A DNA stretch of 64,000 nucleotides from Heterohyrax brucei (taxonomy: Eukaryota > Chordata > Mammalia > Hyracoidea > Procaviidae): assembly GCA_028571685.1 (NCBI GenBank), contig CM053152.1, forward strand, positions 22,824,001 through 22,888,000, read 5' to 3'. How positions within the stretch are numbered: the first letter of the stretch is position 1; each line of letters begins with the position of its first letter. Under the pieces are notes generated by a model. The model had not been told where the DNA came from. It saw only the letters and a list, made by a program, of their open reading frames with translations, and ran no database searches. Of the stretch, positions 35,371 through 47,530 are shown in pieces. A program made the translations under genes and the position numbers.

Positions 35371-35457
35371 GAAACTGTGAGAAAATAAATTCCTATTTTT
35401 TTAAACTGTCTGCTAGTGGTATTTCCGTTAAGCAGGACTAAGAAACTAAGATACTAC
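35371..35457 (+). mobile_element. MaLR (MLT1-like) LTR end fossil
   Basis: 'ctgtgagaaaataaattcct' and 'agtggtatttccgttaagca' match the last ~85 bases of MLT1-type LTRs. An old, broken fragment. Confidence 0.5.
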
Positions 35458-36179
35458 CTGTAGAGCAATCCCAGGAAGCGTAGGAATTGAAGACTTCGGT
35501 CACCCTTTCCTCACAACAGCTCTCTAGATTTTTCTTCTTTCTCTGTTTTCTTCATGCTTCCGTGCATGTGATTATTTTCCAGGGCAGCATCCTCTGTGTG
35601 TATTTCCCACATACCTCCACTTTCTTCTCCATGCTTTCCCTGTAGCTCTCTTTGGTATTGCTGTTGTTTGTTTATTTTTATTTCTGTTTCTTTATTCCCA
35701 CTGCAGTCTTGACTCTTCCTTATTCCCGTCCCCCTTTTCCATCCCTCAGCACCCAACTTTTCAGTCATCACTCCCCATGGCGTTCTCCAATTCCCCCCTC
35801 TCTTCTGTTTCCTGGCATAGCTGGAGCTTAAATTTAAGAGGAGGCTGCAGGAATCCACGTGTATGGGAGGACTGTGAAGAATCGACTGCAGGCTCACCTT
35901 CTTGGGCATCTTCTTTCTAGTCTTCCAATACTCAGTGCAGCTTTTAATGAAATCAGCGATCAGAGGGGAACACACTCTCCACATATATCTGAAGTTGGAC
36001 CCCTAGAGGCACTTCCTATTGAATTAGTTTTCATTAGTGGAAAAAGCATAACAGACAGAACTGATGGAAAAAGCCAGTGAGCCCTATAATAAAACAAGAC
36101 AGTGGGACGGTACAAATTTCTGGAGGACTAAATAATGACAGCCAGTCATCAAATATTGGATCATGCATGGACTCTTTTA
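35458..36179. other. Intergenic; longest chance open frame of the window
   Basis: A 157-codon minus-strand frame (35984-35511) lies here. It is low-complexity, rich in K and E, lacks any recognisable domain and is not called a gene. Confidence 0.5.
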
Positions 36180-36383
36180 AAAACCAAAACCAAGCCCACT
36201 TCTGAGTCAATTCAGACTCATAGCAACCCTGAATGACAGAGCAGAAACGTCTTACAGGGTTTCTTAGGCTGTAATCTTTATGATAGCTGACTGCCACTCT
36301 TTCTCCCATGAAGCATGCCTTTGAACCACTGGTCTTTCACTTAGAAGCCAAGTACTTAACCACTGTACCACCAAGGGTCCCCC
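36180..36383 (-). mobile_element. Long-variant AfroSINE, minus
   Basis: 'gagtcaattcagactcatag', 'ggctgtaatctttatgatag', 'accactgtaccaccaagggt'. Confidence 0.93.
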
Positions 36384-36510
36384 AAATTGATATAGACCCT
36401 CTTAAAGGAAAAAGAATTCTTACGAACCCTAAGTGTTGCCTTAAATTATTTTTACTTTGCGATTTAAAGTTTACAAACAAGGCAAATAGTCTCCATGCTT
36501 ATATGGCCGT

Positions 36511-36735
36511 TGTTGTCAGGTATCACTGAGTTAGTTTCAACTCCTAGGAAGCCTCGGTAGGGCAGAAGGAAACGTCGCCTGGTCCCCCGCCATCCTCACA
36601 ACCACTGCGCTTTTTGAGACCGTCGTTGCAGCCACTGTGTCATTCCATCTCTTTGAGGGTCGTCCTCTTTTTCACTGACCGTCTACTTTATCAAGCATGA
36701 TGTCTTCTCCAGGGACTGGTGCCTCCTCATAACCC
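36511..36735 (-). mobile_element. RTE-clade LINE 3' end, minus
   Basis: 'gttgttgtcaggtatcactg' to 'caagcatgatgtcttctcca' and 'ctcctcataac', matching 15656-15880. Confidence 0.85.
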
Positions 36736-38727
36736 CAAAAGAAATGCACTAAAATGCAAAGAAATCATACAAAGAAGTCACAATTTAATGAGTGTTAATT
36801 TAATGTAATGAATCATGTTCTTAAAAATAAGTTGCCATACTGGATTAAAGAGCTGGCATGTTGAAAAAAAAATGAATTAATGAATCAATAAATTATTAAA
36901 TCTTGACTTTGTTCATAGGCAGCAATAAAGGGCAATTGATGGCCACACTGACCCTCTCACTAGGCCCCACCAACTCTTCACTGCCACACAAACATCAGAC
37001 AGTGAAAAACACTAACCATATTCTCTTTCATATTCTGTCACATTTGTTACTATTAATAAACAAGCGAAAGAAAGAGAAACTAAGGAAAGTATATTTGACA
37101 GCTCATAAATGTATTTGATATTTAAATTTACACTCTTAAAAACTGGCTGAGGTAAAATTTTGCCTTTATATTTCTAAAGTTGATTTTATGTCTTGACTTC
37201 TCATTTCTGTCAGGCAATGGGAAATGTCGTCTTCTCCATTCAAGGTGAACTCAGTCCTTCCTGGACAAAACAGTCCGTTCTTGAATCTCTTCCTCACCGC
37301 TCTCCTAGAAGGTGCCCTGCGTTGCAGGAGGCCTAGTCTAGAAGTAGAAACCTGGTGCCTGCTCACCGGTGTTCACCACATGGGCTTCTTCCGAGATGCC
37401 TTCTCCGGTGGTCTTTACAGCCAGTCCTTACCCTGCCTTTGTGCTGGAACGTCAGTGATCCCACTACCCTGTCCCTCGATATCTCTGAGCCAATTCCTGC
37501 CCCTATCCTGGCAGTCGTCAGAAAATTTCTAATGTTCTTTGGCTTCATTGGGAATTAAGTGAGACACAGTAGTGGGTAGGCGTGACCATGAGGCCAGTGC
37601 TACACAGCACTGTGTGTAGCTGCTGTCTTCTCAATCCGCACTAGTGGATCTTCCTCACATACCCAGCCTTAGCTGGGAATTTTATTACACCTGCCTCCCC
37701 TGCCACTTTGGGTTCATCTCAAGAAGAGTCTGCTCTAATAGTTAGCCCATGCTCTTTTCTCTTAATTCTCCCTGCTTCCTTAATCTGTGGGATCTTCAGA
37801 TAGGGGCAGGAAGCTATTCTTACATCATCGTTCACTCTTTTGAATTCATTATTTATGGAATAAAGCAGTGATAGTGGTACATTGGTAAATGTGTAACAAT
37901 ACATTTTCTCCATGGGAAAAATGTTCTAGATTGCAGTGTTTGCCCATTTTCACTGTATAAACATTTCTACCATGGTAGATTTCAAGCAACCAACATCATG
38001 TTGCTGAACGAGAAGTCAGCAAAATTGATTCTCACAAACCAAGCCAGCACCAGCACACCACTAAATGCTGAGGCCGTTCGTTATTAATAGTCAAAGCTAC
38101 TTTTTTTTTGAGAATTAAAAATCTTTTCTCTCTTAAAAAACTAGATCTTGCAGTGGAAAGCTTTGACTTATTGTTTTGCGTCTGAAGACCCTATTTTAGA
38201 ACTCAAAGCCAAGAACTTGTCTGTATCAGTTCCCTTCTGAGGGCAGTACATGTAGAATCCTATCCTTATGTCCCCAATAGTGAGCAAAGGCTAATAGTTA
38301 CAAGAAAGCTTGGAGGAAAAGAAACCTCAATATCTCAAAATAGCATCCACTTATACTTTTTTTTAATGCTTTGAAATAGCAATTGTACTGCCAAAAGAGG
38401 TTCCATGAAGAAATTTCTATCAAACTAAATTTGATGTCAAGTTAAAGAATGGAACCTCTCAGTGGAAGCAAGAGACAGAGAGAAAAGCAAGAGAGGGCTA
38501 CAAGGAGAATCATTAAAGTAGAGTAACAATAAATGTGATATATGTGTATTTTGTTGACATTCAACAAATCAGTGGTTTCAGTAAGTACACTCGTCAGGTA
38601 TAACTGGATGCCTAATCTCATTCAAAGACGGTATAAAACCAATTCTGACATCTCAGAGAACAGGAGGCCCCCTTGGTGCCTCTACCAGAGAGCAGACTGA
38701 GGATGTCTAATTAATGCTTACTCTTCA
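36736..38727. other. Intergenic, unassigned
   Basis: No repeat or gene recognised. The frames over 37224-37558 have no homology I know. Confidence 0.45.
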
Positions 38728-38890
38728 TTTCCCTGGTGGTGTAGTGGTTAAATCTACATTTGCTAACCGAAAGATCAGCAGTTTGAATCCACCATGTGCT
38801 CCTTGGAAATTCTACAGAGCAGTTCTTCTCTGTCCTATACAGTTGCTATGAGTCAGAATCGACTTGATAGCAGTGGGTTTCTTTAGTTTT
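38728..38890 (+). mobile_element. AfroSINE
   Basis: 'ccctggtggtgtagtggtta' head, 'gttgctatgagtcagaatcg' tail; one of the best-preserved copies. Confidence 0.95.
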
Positions 38891-39529
38891 TCTTTATTCC
38901 TTATGCACTTTCCCTCCTCCATACTTCTCCTGGGACTAGGAGGGCACAGTTTTGTACCCCCTCTTCAGTTAACAACCTAGTGGAAGCCCCTGACAGTGAA
39001 AACACTGGAGGTGTAGATGCTAGTTATGCTCTGGCCCTTGAATCTGGGATGCCTAAGACCCAGACTGAAAAGTGAAAAGAGAACCTTTAACATCAAGACT
39101 ATATATATGTACTTTTCTTTTTGTATATGTGCATGCTTCAGATAAAGGTTTATAGAGTAAACTAGTTTCTCGTTAAACTGTTAATATACATATTGTTTTG
39201 TGACATTGATTGACAACCACATGTCAACACTCCTTCTAGACCTTGGGATCGCCATTACCAGCTTTCCTGTGTTCTCATCTTTGCCCCTGGTTTAGAGTGC
39301 CCATTTAGTCTCGTTTCATTTTATGGCCCTGTCAACACTGTATTTTGGTCACTTTCAAATGACCTCTTTTCCCGCTTCCCATCTACTCCGACTTGCAGCA
39401 GACAGGTACCTCAAAGTCGTCTTCAATTTAAGCACTGGCAAAGACACCAGATTTCAGTTAGCCCAACCCCTGATTGTTTCAAGAGTCTGGGTAAGTGCAC
39501 TGACAAGCCCAAGGACGTCTGCTATTTAC
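38891..39529. other. Intergenic, unassigned
   Basis: Nothing recognised apart from a short TATATATG run near 39103. Confidence 0.45.
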
Positions 39530-39640
39530 TGTTTCTCTGACTTTACAAAAGTTACTGAGCATCTCTTACCTGCAATTCCCTCACCTGTTAGTGAAAATAA
39601 TTCTTATGTTAAGTCCAATGTAAAGCATTAAGTTAAATTT
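39530..39640 (+). repeat. MIR
   Basis: 'acaaaagttactgagcatct' and 'ctcacctgttagtgaaaata' follow the MIR core. Confidence 0.6.
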
Positions 39641-39689
39641 TATGTAAAAGGGTGATTTGCTAGCTAAAATTCTATGTAGATGTCTGCTA

Positions 39690-39800
39690 TTGGTATGATT
39701 TCTTCAGTGGTAGAGATCACATTTGGTTTATCTTTGTAACCACAGCACCTGGCAGAGATCTGCCCTCTATAAATGTTTAATGGATCAAAGTATGGAAAGA
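39690..39800 (+). repeat. L2 3' end
   Basis: 'tttgtaaccacagcacctgg' and 'tctataaatgtttaatggat' match the L2 3' terminus. Confidence 0.6.
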
Positions 39801-41170
39801 GCTGCTTGTATCAGTCAAGGTCTGGTCCAGAAGAGTCATGCTAGTTATTTATAGTTATACTGGCATTTTTTCCAGAGATATTTCAAATAGAAATTGATCA
39901 AATAATTTTGGCCTACTGAAAAGGAAGAGAGAAGCTGAGATAACAGAAAGTCATTGCAGAAAGCAACTACTACCCTTGCGGTAGGCTGAACCCGGGAAGG
40001 GACTGAGGTCGTTAAGACCCAGACCTTAGAGGAAGACCCAGCTGGTGCTGCTGTCTCTGAGGACAGTTGCCAACGTGTGAAAACCTGGCATTGCTTACTG
40101 CCGGACCCAGCTGTTGCTGCCAAGGTGAAGAATCATTACTAGGGGTATACTAGCAGGAATACCAGGCAATATAGGAAAAGGCACGTTCTTTCTGTCCCTC
40201 CAGCGCATTTGCTCTCTTCTACGGCCCCTACGACGGCACTTGGCTGGCCACAGCCCCTACCTGCACAGCCGGCAGGGAGCCAAGTAGTCAAGATCAGAAA
40301 TGTGTATCCCAGCTCCAGCCCAGAGCTGACTCTCAAAAAGTGGGGTTGCCAACTGTGAGACAGTAACCTAATACCCAGGACAGCATTCTTAAATAAGATT
40401 CTTATCATTCCTGGTAGTTACGTGCTGTAGAGTCCCCATGAAAGGAAATTAGTGACTACTGACCCAGTTTGGGTTTGACTTCTGCTATTCTGCACATGCG
40501 CAAGTCCACAATGCACTCAAAAGTGAAACCTATCATTGGTGTCCTAGAATACAGAATTCATGAATAATAAGATGCGCCTGTAAATGTAGGCAGGACTTTC
40601 ACTGGTGGGCGAAGATGCCAAGAGCTATGCTTTGCATGATTTCCTTGCACTTTTTACACTACTTTAGAATGATCAGATGGCAACAGGAGAATCAGAAGGA
40701 TCCCAGCTCTCTGTGCCCTGCCTTTGCTGACTCTTCCCTCCTCAGGGAGGACAGCATGACCTTCTACGCCATCCAGGCGGGCGCAGAAGGCCCTATTGAT
40801 ACTGCCCATCACTTTGGGGTCTGGCTACCAATGCCCACAAATGCACAGTGTTCTTACTTCCTGGCGCCACTGTAGAAGTAACCAGGAGAGCAAATTGGTC
40901 TCATCTAGGGTGACACAGCTGGAGATGCTAGAGAGGAAACGCTGAGCGATTACTCTGTGGATAGGCCCAAGTGCCTCTGGCAAGTTTTTCAGCTCCAAAG
41001 AGACCAGAGTCTGTTTCTGAAGTCCCCTGCTCCCAACACACTCTGATGGGCTTTTTGACCTGGGTCCCTGGGGCCAGGCACCCGAGTGGCCTGGATAAGT
41101 TTAATGACAAAGAGAAATCCAGTGGCTTATGATTTCCTACCTTCCTCCCCACACCCTTCTCTTAGGAAAC
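39801..41170. other. Intergenic, unassigned
   Basis: The stretch 39810-40410 reads like an old dispersed repeat ('cagtcaaggtctggtccaga') that I cannot name. No gene seen. Confidence 0.4.
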
Positions 41171-41181
41171 TTTGATTACAG

Positions 41182-41324
41182 TAAACCAAAACCAAACCCA
41201 CTGCCGTCAAGTCAGGTCCAACTCATGGTGACCCTAGAGGTCAGAGTAGAATTGCCCCATAGAGTTTCCAAGGAGCGTCTGGTGGATTTGAACAGCACTT
41301 AACCCACTACCCACCATGGTTTCC
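41182..41324 (-). mobile_element. AfroSINE, minus, exact 10-bp target duplication
   Basis: It is flanked by TTGATTACAG at 41172-41181 and 41325-41334. The body is close to consensus but lacks ~20 bases between 'gtggatttgaac' and 'agcacttaacc'. Confidence 0.95.
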
Positions 41325-41334
41325 TTGATTACAG

Positions 41335-41699
41335 GGAGGGCTATGGAAAGACTTCCAGAGCAACATGACTCTCTGGCTAGTCCTCAAAAGATTTGTGGTT
41401 TTCTTTTTAAGTCAGAATCTAAATGAAACTAGTATTTCTTGTATGTCTCTTGAGATGACGTTTGAGAGTTATGACCCATCTTTCCTGTTTCTGCAGAGAG
41501 GTAAATCATGATAGATTGTAGTGTGGCTCAGGAAAATGCATTTCTTTTAATCCACAAAGACTAACACAACTCAGATTCACTCATTAGGAAGGCAAGAACA
41601 TACGGAGCTGGACCCACTTTTAATCTCGCTGGTAGAGTAAAGCCTAACAAAGGTCACTTAGGTTATTAAGCTACGTTCTATTTGCTGCCTTAGTAACCA
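41335..41699. other. Intergenic, unassigned
   Basis: Nothing recognised. Confidence 0.45.
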
Positions 41700-42131
41700 G
41701 ACTAAATGGTCTGCATTCCTCTCCACATGTCTTCCTCTTCCTATCTCTTCCTCTCCTTATCTCTGAAGTTATAGAGTTGATTATGACCTCAGAGAGAGGT
41801 AAAAATTTTTTGGATAGTTTACTCTGTTTGATTTATCCTGTGACAAACTTTGGAGTTCACTCTGATTATCCTTGACAAACTTTAGGGCAGTTCACACTGT
41901 TTGTTAGATGTAATGAAACCTTAAAACCTTATGATGTAATGAAATCTTGAATGCCTATTGTCCTGTGACAAACCCCTACCCCTTTGAATTTTGACTAGAA
42001 ATATAGCCCAAATGCAACAATTTTTTTGGAGAAACTATTCTCACTGTCCTCCAGATCTGCTGGATATCTGAAAATAAAGCACTGAACCCCACACCATCGC
42101 TGAATTTTGGCTGTCAGTGAGGGCAGAACAA
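41700..42131 (+). mobile_element. Possible solitary LTR fossil, plus
   Basis: It holds short internal tandem repeats ('cctgtgacaaac' three times, 'gatgtaatgaaa' twice) followed by 'gaaaataaagcactgaaccc' and a CA end, an LTR-like layout. No internal viral region or second LTR is visible, so it is at most a lone remnant. Family unknown. Confidence 0.35.
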
Positions 42132-42960
42132 TCTTGCTTTATTTTCGACAACAATCTTAGGTAGCATTTTGTTCCAAGTGAAATTCATCTTTCTTCTCAT
42201 TCCCTGACAGGGATCATGGTTATGCATTTCCCACCAGCAGAATCAGCCCTGGAGCCATAGGGGAAAGAAGGACAGATTTGACTTCAGCTCCCCACATCCA
42301 CCTTCTCCTTCTTTTCAACAGCCTTTTTCCCCAACCATCTGTTTCCCTCAGGGTAAGACTTATGTTCCTGTTGACTCCTGGCTACCCCTGCACCCAAGCC
42401 ACCCCACTTTAAAGTCAAATATTTTCTCGAAGGCAAATCTTTCCCTCACTCCATATTCACGCTAAAATGTAAGCGGTTTCTTTCTCAGTCTATTAATGCT
42501 GTATTCTGTTTTCCAAAGATATGCTTATCTGTTCAATTCAAATTGAGGATGGAGCATTTCTCCAGACTGCAGGCACAATTTTGTGTTAAAAGTTAGCTAC
42601 GACCACGTCTACTGAACTCTTGGCTCCATGTGACAAATTTAGCCCCGTGACATTCTCTGGAGAGCAGGCTTATTTGGAGTGATCTATTTGTATGCATTCT
42701 GCCTCTGCTACCACAGCTGGCTGGTATAACACACAGAGGAAACTCACATCTACAATCAGTATCAATCACAATTGACGCCAACAAGAATCAGCCTAAAGTA
42801 GACAGATCAGCCATCTGCAGAAACAAAGCACTTTAAGCGTGGATCCAAACAGCAGGGCAGCAGCTCAGCCAAATATAATCAGGAGATGAGAACTCCTCTT
42901 GAGCTGATCAAGAGACCAGAGTGTCTCCAGACAGTGTGCCAGTTGTAAGCTTAGGACTAA
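42132..42960. other. Intergenic, unassigned
   Basis: Nothing recognised. Confidence 0.45.
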
Positions 42961-42964
42961 AACT

Positions 42965-43440
42965 TTGTTTTTGTTTTAGTCTAACCTAGTATTATTGTGA
43001 AAATTTACACAGCAAAAATCATACACTTTCAACAATTTCTGCATGTACAGTTCAGTAATATTGATTACACTTTTCAAGTTCTACAGTCATTCTCTATTCT
43101 TTTTCAAATTATCCTATCACCATTAACATAAACTCACCCCTGAACTTCCCATCTAATCTTTAATCCCACATAGATAATTCTTTAAAAAAGTACAACACTC
43201 AAGGCAGACATGCTTTACTAGTACTGTTTGGTTCAAGGAGATGTCAGGGGTAGTTCTAGTTTAAGGTTTAAAGATGAGTGCAATAGTTTTGGGGTTCATC
43301 TAGCCTCAAATCTCCAGAAAATCTGGATCCCATTAATAATTTGAAATTCTGTTCCATCCACATTTCCCACCCACCCTTTTGATCAAGATTCTGCTAAAGA
43401 ATCTTTGATCACATATAGCAATTGATCTGTAAGTGTTTGC
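42965..43440. repeat. Dispersed repeat, family not named
   Basis: 'gaaaatttacacagcaaaaa', 'cattaacataaactcacccc' and 'gcagacatgctttactagt' are familiar as an elephant dispersed repeat, possibly LINE-derived. Confidence 0.45.
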
Positions 43441-43586
43441 TTTTACTGTACCAAGAGACCTGTCAAAACATACCATTTACTCCACTGGGCAGAAGAAGGC
43501 AAACACCAACAAATATTTACTCTTTGGCTCCTTTAGGTTCTATAATCCACATCATCCTTCTACCAGGCAGTCAGTCACTTAAAATA

Positions 43587-43692
43587 AAGCCAACATTTAC
43601 AGAACACTTGCTACGTGGATCACGCCAGGGTTAAATAAGTATTATGTCAACTTTCTCATTTAATCTTCACATGCACTTTACATGAATATATC
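43587..43692 (-). repeat. MIR, minus
   Basis: 'acagaacacttgctacgtgg' and 'ctcatttaatcttcacatgc' are antisense MIR. A matching continuation ('attatgaggtaggtttatcc') occurs at 45455 beyond the mariner and L1 insertions. Confidence 0.55.
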
Positions 43693-43697
43693 TATAA

Positions 43698-44248
43698 GGA
43701 ACTGTAATTAAGTTCATGAACTCATCCCAGAAAAAGCGCTACATAACTCATTGCTGGGTATCACTACAGTCACCTTCAAAGTACTCCCCTTGAGAAACTA
43801 TGCACCGACACCAGCACCTAGTCCACCCTTCAAAACAATTTTGGAACTCTTTTCCTGGAATGGCCATCAGAGCTGTCATCATATTGCTCTTGATGGCCTG
43901 AATGTCATCAAAATGTCTTCCTTTAAATATTTCCTTTATTGTCAGGTAAAGAAAGAATTCACTGGGAAGCAGATCAGGTGAGTAGAGAGGGTATACCTAT
44001 ACAGTTATTTATTTACTGGCTAAAAATTCCCTCACAGACAACTACAAAAGTTTGCAAACTTGCCACCTTGCCACCAGGTGCAATGGCCATTCCAGAAAGA
44101 GTTTCAAAATTGCTTTGAAGGGTGGACTAGGCTCTGGCAGGGGGCACAGCTTCCCAAGGGGAGTACTTTGAAGGTGACTGTAATGATATTCAGTAGTGAG
44201 GTATACAGTGCTTAGAACAATCAGATTGGCAGACTTACTTGTCAGACG
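43698..44248 (+). mobile_element. Fold-back mariner derivative, plus
   Basis: The left arm is a mariner end with ~330 bp including antisense transposase C-terminus. From about 44085 an inverted copy of the outer ~165 bp follows, ending 'acttacttgtcagac'. The central junction ('cctcacagacaactac' then 'gccaccttgccacc') is shared with 27344-27897. Confidence 0.8.
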
Positions 44249-45441
44249 GTGGATGCACACCTATGTTCACTGAAGCACTGTTCACAGCAGGGGAAAAAAA
44301 CAGGAACAATGTAGGTGCCCATCAACAGGCAAACGGATAAACAAATCATGATGTATGCACACAATGGAATGCTACACAACAATAAACAATGATGAATCTG
44401 TGCAACATCTCATAAAATGGAAGAAACTGGAAGGCATTATGTTGAGTGAAATTAGTCAGTTGCCAAAGGATAAATATTGTATGAGAACACTATTAGAAGA
44501 ACTCGAGAAAAGATGAGGGCAGATATAGAGAAGTATCCACTAACTAGATAGTAGGCAAGTATTATTTTAAATGAAGAGTATGACAGCACAGCTGGACTAA
44601 ATCAAAAGTTCAAAAGTTTCCTGAATACAACCAAACACTTCAAGGGACAGCGTGGTAGGGTTGGGGTCTGGAGACTATGGTGTCAGGTGACATATATGTT
44701 GATTGGCATAACAAAGTTTATTAAGAAAATATTCTGTATCCTGCTTTGGTAAGTGGAGTCTCTGGGGTCTTAAAAGCTAGCAAGTGGCAATCTAAGATAC
44801 ACGAATTGGTCCCAACCCACCTGGATCAACAGAGAATGAAGAACACCAAAGACATTAGGAAAATAATAAGCCCCAGAGACAAAATGGGCCACATGAAGCA
44901 GAGACTGCATCATCCTGAGACCTGAGAACTAATCTAGAAGGTGCCTGGCTACCATCAGTGACTGCCGTGATAGGGAGCACAGCCAAGAGTCCCTGACAAG
45001 GTGGGAGAAAAATGAGGTGCAGAACTTGACCTCTAGTAAAAAGACCTGACTTGATGGCCTGACAATTTGGAGGGTCCCTGGAAGACATGGCTCCCAGACT
45101 CTCTGTTAGCCCAAAACTAAAATCACTCCTGAAGTCAACTCTTCAGACAAAGATTAGAATGGACTATATGACATAAAATTATACTGGTAACGAGTATGCT
45201 TCTCAGCTGAAGCAGGTACGTATGACTAAATGGGCAGCTTCTTTCTGGAGGGGAGATGAGAAGGCAGAATGAGATACGAGCTGGTTGAATGGACCCAGGA
45301 AATACTGAGTGGAAAGGAAGTGTGTGCTGTCACTTTGTAAGAACAATTTGGGTCACATAACAATGAGTGTGGGTTTTTGTATGAGATACTGGCTTGAACT
45401 GGAAACTTTCACTTAAAGCACAATTTAAAAAAGAAAAAAAA
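44249..45441 (+). mobile_element. 5'-truncated L1, ORF2 end and 3' UTR
   Basis: ORF2 C-terminal landmarks 'gcccatcaacaggcaaacgg' and 'gaaattagtcagttgccaaa', then a 3' UTR with 'ggtcttaaaagctagcaagt' and an A-rich tail at 45424-45441. It lies directly after the mariner derivative. Confidence 0.88.
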
Positions 45442-45479
45442 TCCACATGAGCACATTATGAGGTAGGTTTATCCATCAG

Positions 45480-46235
45480 TCTTTTGTGAGTTTAATTACT
45501 GGGGATCAGCTGCACAAAGCCTGATTACCTGAACTTGCAAAGCTAAGAGTTTATAACACGGTGACCTGCCAACACACAGCCACCCTCAGGTTGCCAGTCT
45601 AAAACAGATGGTTATACTCTCTTAAACTATCTGATTGCAAAAGAGATCATCCATTCCAGCCCTTGGAGGACCCAAAGAGCTTATCAAGATGGCTTTATTA
45701 CAAGATAAGAGATTCCAAATACACAAAGCCAGATCTGAACAGAGACATGACATGGAATTCAAATGACCTAGTCTTACGGACACTGCACACACATGCTTTG
45801 CTCTCAAGGACTTTTAAAGGGAAGCAACAATGCATTCTAACAGAGAAGAGAGGTGACTTGCCTAAAACAGCTTCCTGGAGGATAAAAGCCACTGCGTGGT
45901 GGAGAGTGTGTTAACAAGGAGTCTACTTGCCCAGGAGAGAAGAACGCACTTGGACCAAAAAGGATTTGAAATGTGAACCATTGCCATAAGAATCTTACCA
46001 CAATGTGTAAATATCTAAAGGAGAGGATTATAATCATTCTGACATTACACAGCTTCCAGCCTAATTCCAGTCTGAGCTGATAACTGAGATAGCTGATCAT
46101 CCTGGATTTGTAGAACTCCCATCACCCTCCTAAGATAATTTGTGGAGGGGCTGATGTGATACCATTGCACCCAGATGCAGGTGGCTACCTAAGGGGGTGT
46201 GATTTGGTAGTTAGACCCTTTACTATAGTTCTGAA
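45480..46235. other. Intergenic, unassigned
   Basis: No gene or repeat recognised with confidence. Confidence 0.45.
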
Positions 46236-47029
46236 AAGGAGCAGAGCCAAGATGGTGGGGTGAAAAAACCTGCAACAGTGAAGAACCTCAAAATTAATGA
46301 AGTCCACCAAATGGAGCAATCTAGAAGGACTAACCTGTGCTTAGAGAACCGTAAGTACAAAGGCAGAGAAAGGAAGATCTTAGGAGCCCTGAACCACCTC
46401 AGATAAAACAATGTGGCCTGGGCAGAGATTCTCCTTAAACTGAAGGAAACCTGGGCAGGGAGAAAACCCACCTCCAGAGAATCTTAGCAAGCAAGTGGTG
46501 TAGAGAAACAAGAGCTAGAGCAAAAGAATTTGCCTAAAGAGATCTGCCCCAGCCTAAGCATCGCAGCGGCATCCCACAGCCCAGACCTGAAGACCCCCGT
46601 GCTGGTTAGAAGACTCTGGGATGAGGCCAGCAGGTCAGTCAGTGCCCCACCAGTCCCACTGGCTAGGCGGCCAGGCACTGACTCAGACTGGCACGGGGCT
46701 GGGAGGCCTCCACTAGAGGAGCAGGCAGTCAGGGCAGGAAGCACAAGGACAGGAGGCCAGGGATCCCAGTGTCCCAGGGTGATAGGGCAGGAGACAGCAG
46801 AGCTGGGGGGAGCATGCAAGTATGCCCCACACAGCAGGCCTTAGTCCTGCATGGCACTGGGAGGCCTGGGTCCAGGTGTCCCACAGCTATGGAGTGGACA
46901 ATACCAATAACTGGGGTAGTGAAATGAACAGCCCTGCTGCTAGCAGACCTGGGACCAGCCTTGGAGCTGGTGGGTCAGGAAGCTCTGGGCTTCTACAGCT
47001 TGGGGCTGGGGGACTGAGAGAGTATACCC

Positions 47030-47530
47030 ACGGCTGGAAGAGTATTGGAGCAGCACAGGCCAGTGAGGCTTGGGCACAGGCAACTGGGCAGGTCTGGAGT
47101 GAGCCCACAAGCAGCTGGGCAACCACTGGAGCCACATGCTCCTGGGAGATCTGGGCTGAGGTGACCATGAGGGAAGGGCAGTGAGCACCAGCTGCTAGGC
47201 AGCCATTAGTGCTGCGTGTACCAGGAAGGCTCGGACTCAGGTGACCCAGGGGGTAGTAAAGTGATCACTCCAGTGGCTAGGCAACCACTGGTGCCACATG
47301 CACCAGGGAGGTCTGGGCTCAGGTAACCTAGGGGAAGGGAACTGATCCCTTGGGCAGCTAGGCAGCCACTGAAGCCAGCTGTGCTGGACAGGCCTGGGCT
47401 CAGGTAACTCTAGAGGAGTTAGACGATCACCCCAGTGGTTAGGCAGCCATTGGAGCTGAGTGCACCTGGAAGCTTGGGCTCAGGGGACCCAGGGCAAGAG
47501 GAGTGATCACCACAGTGGCTAGGTAGCCAC
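47030..47530 (+). repeat. L1 5'-UTR tandem monomers, ~81-bp period
   Basis: Unit starts ('gctaggcagccactgg' and variants) at 47114, 47194, 47276, 47357, 47438 and 47518, with a weaker unit from about 47030. Each unit also has 'ctgggctcaggtgaccca'-like text. Tandem promoter monomers are known from rodent L1; here the function is inferred. Confidence 0.88.

Noticed and set aside
35511-35984. 157-codon minus-strand open frame, the longest in the window.
   Set aside because: Low-complexity composition, no recognisable domain, no splice or promoter context, and it overlaps CT-rich sequence on the other strand.
46484-47188. GC-rich overlapping open frames on both strands, which might suggest a first exon and CpG island of the next gene (CABLES1 in human order).
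   Set aside because: The region starts with an L1-type 'gccaagatggtggggtga', is made of 81-bp tandem units and leads into L1 ORF1, so it is an L1 5' UTR.
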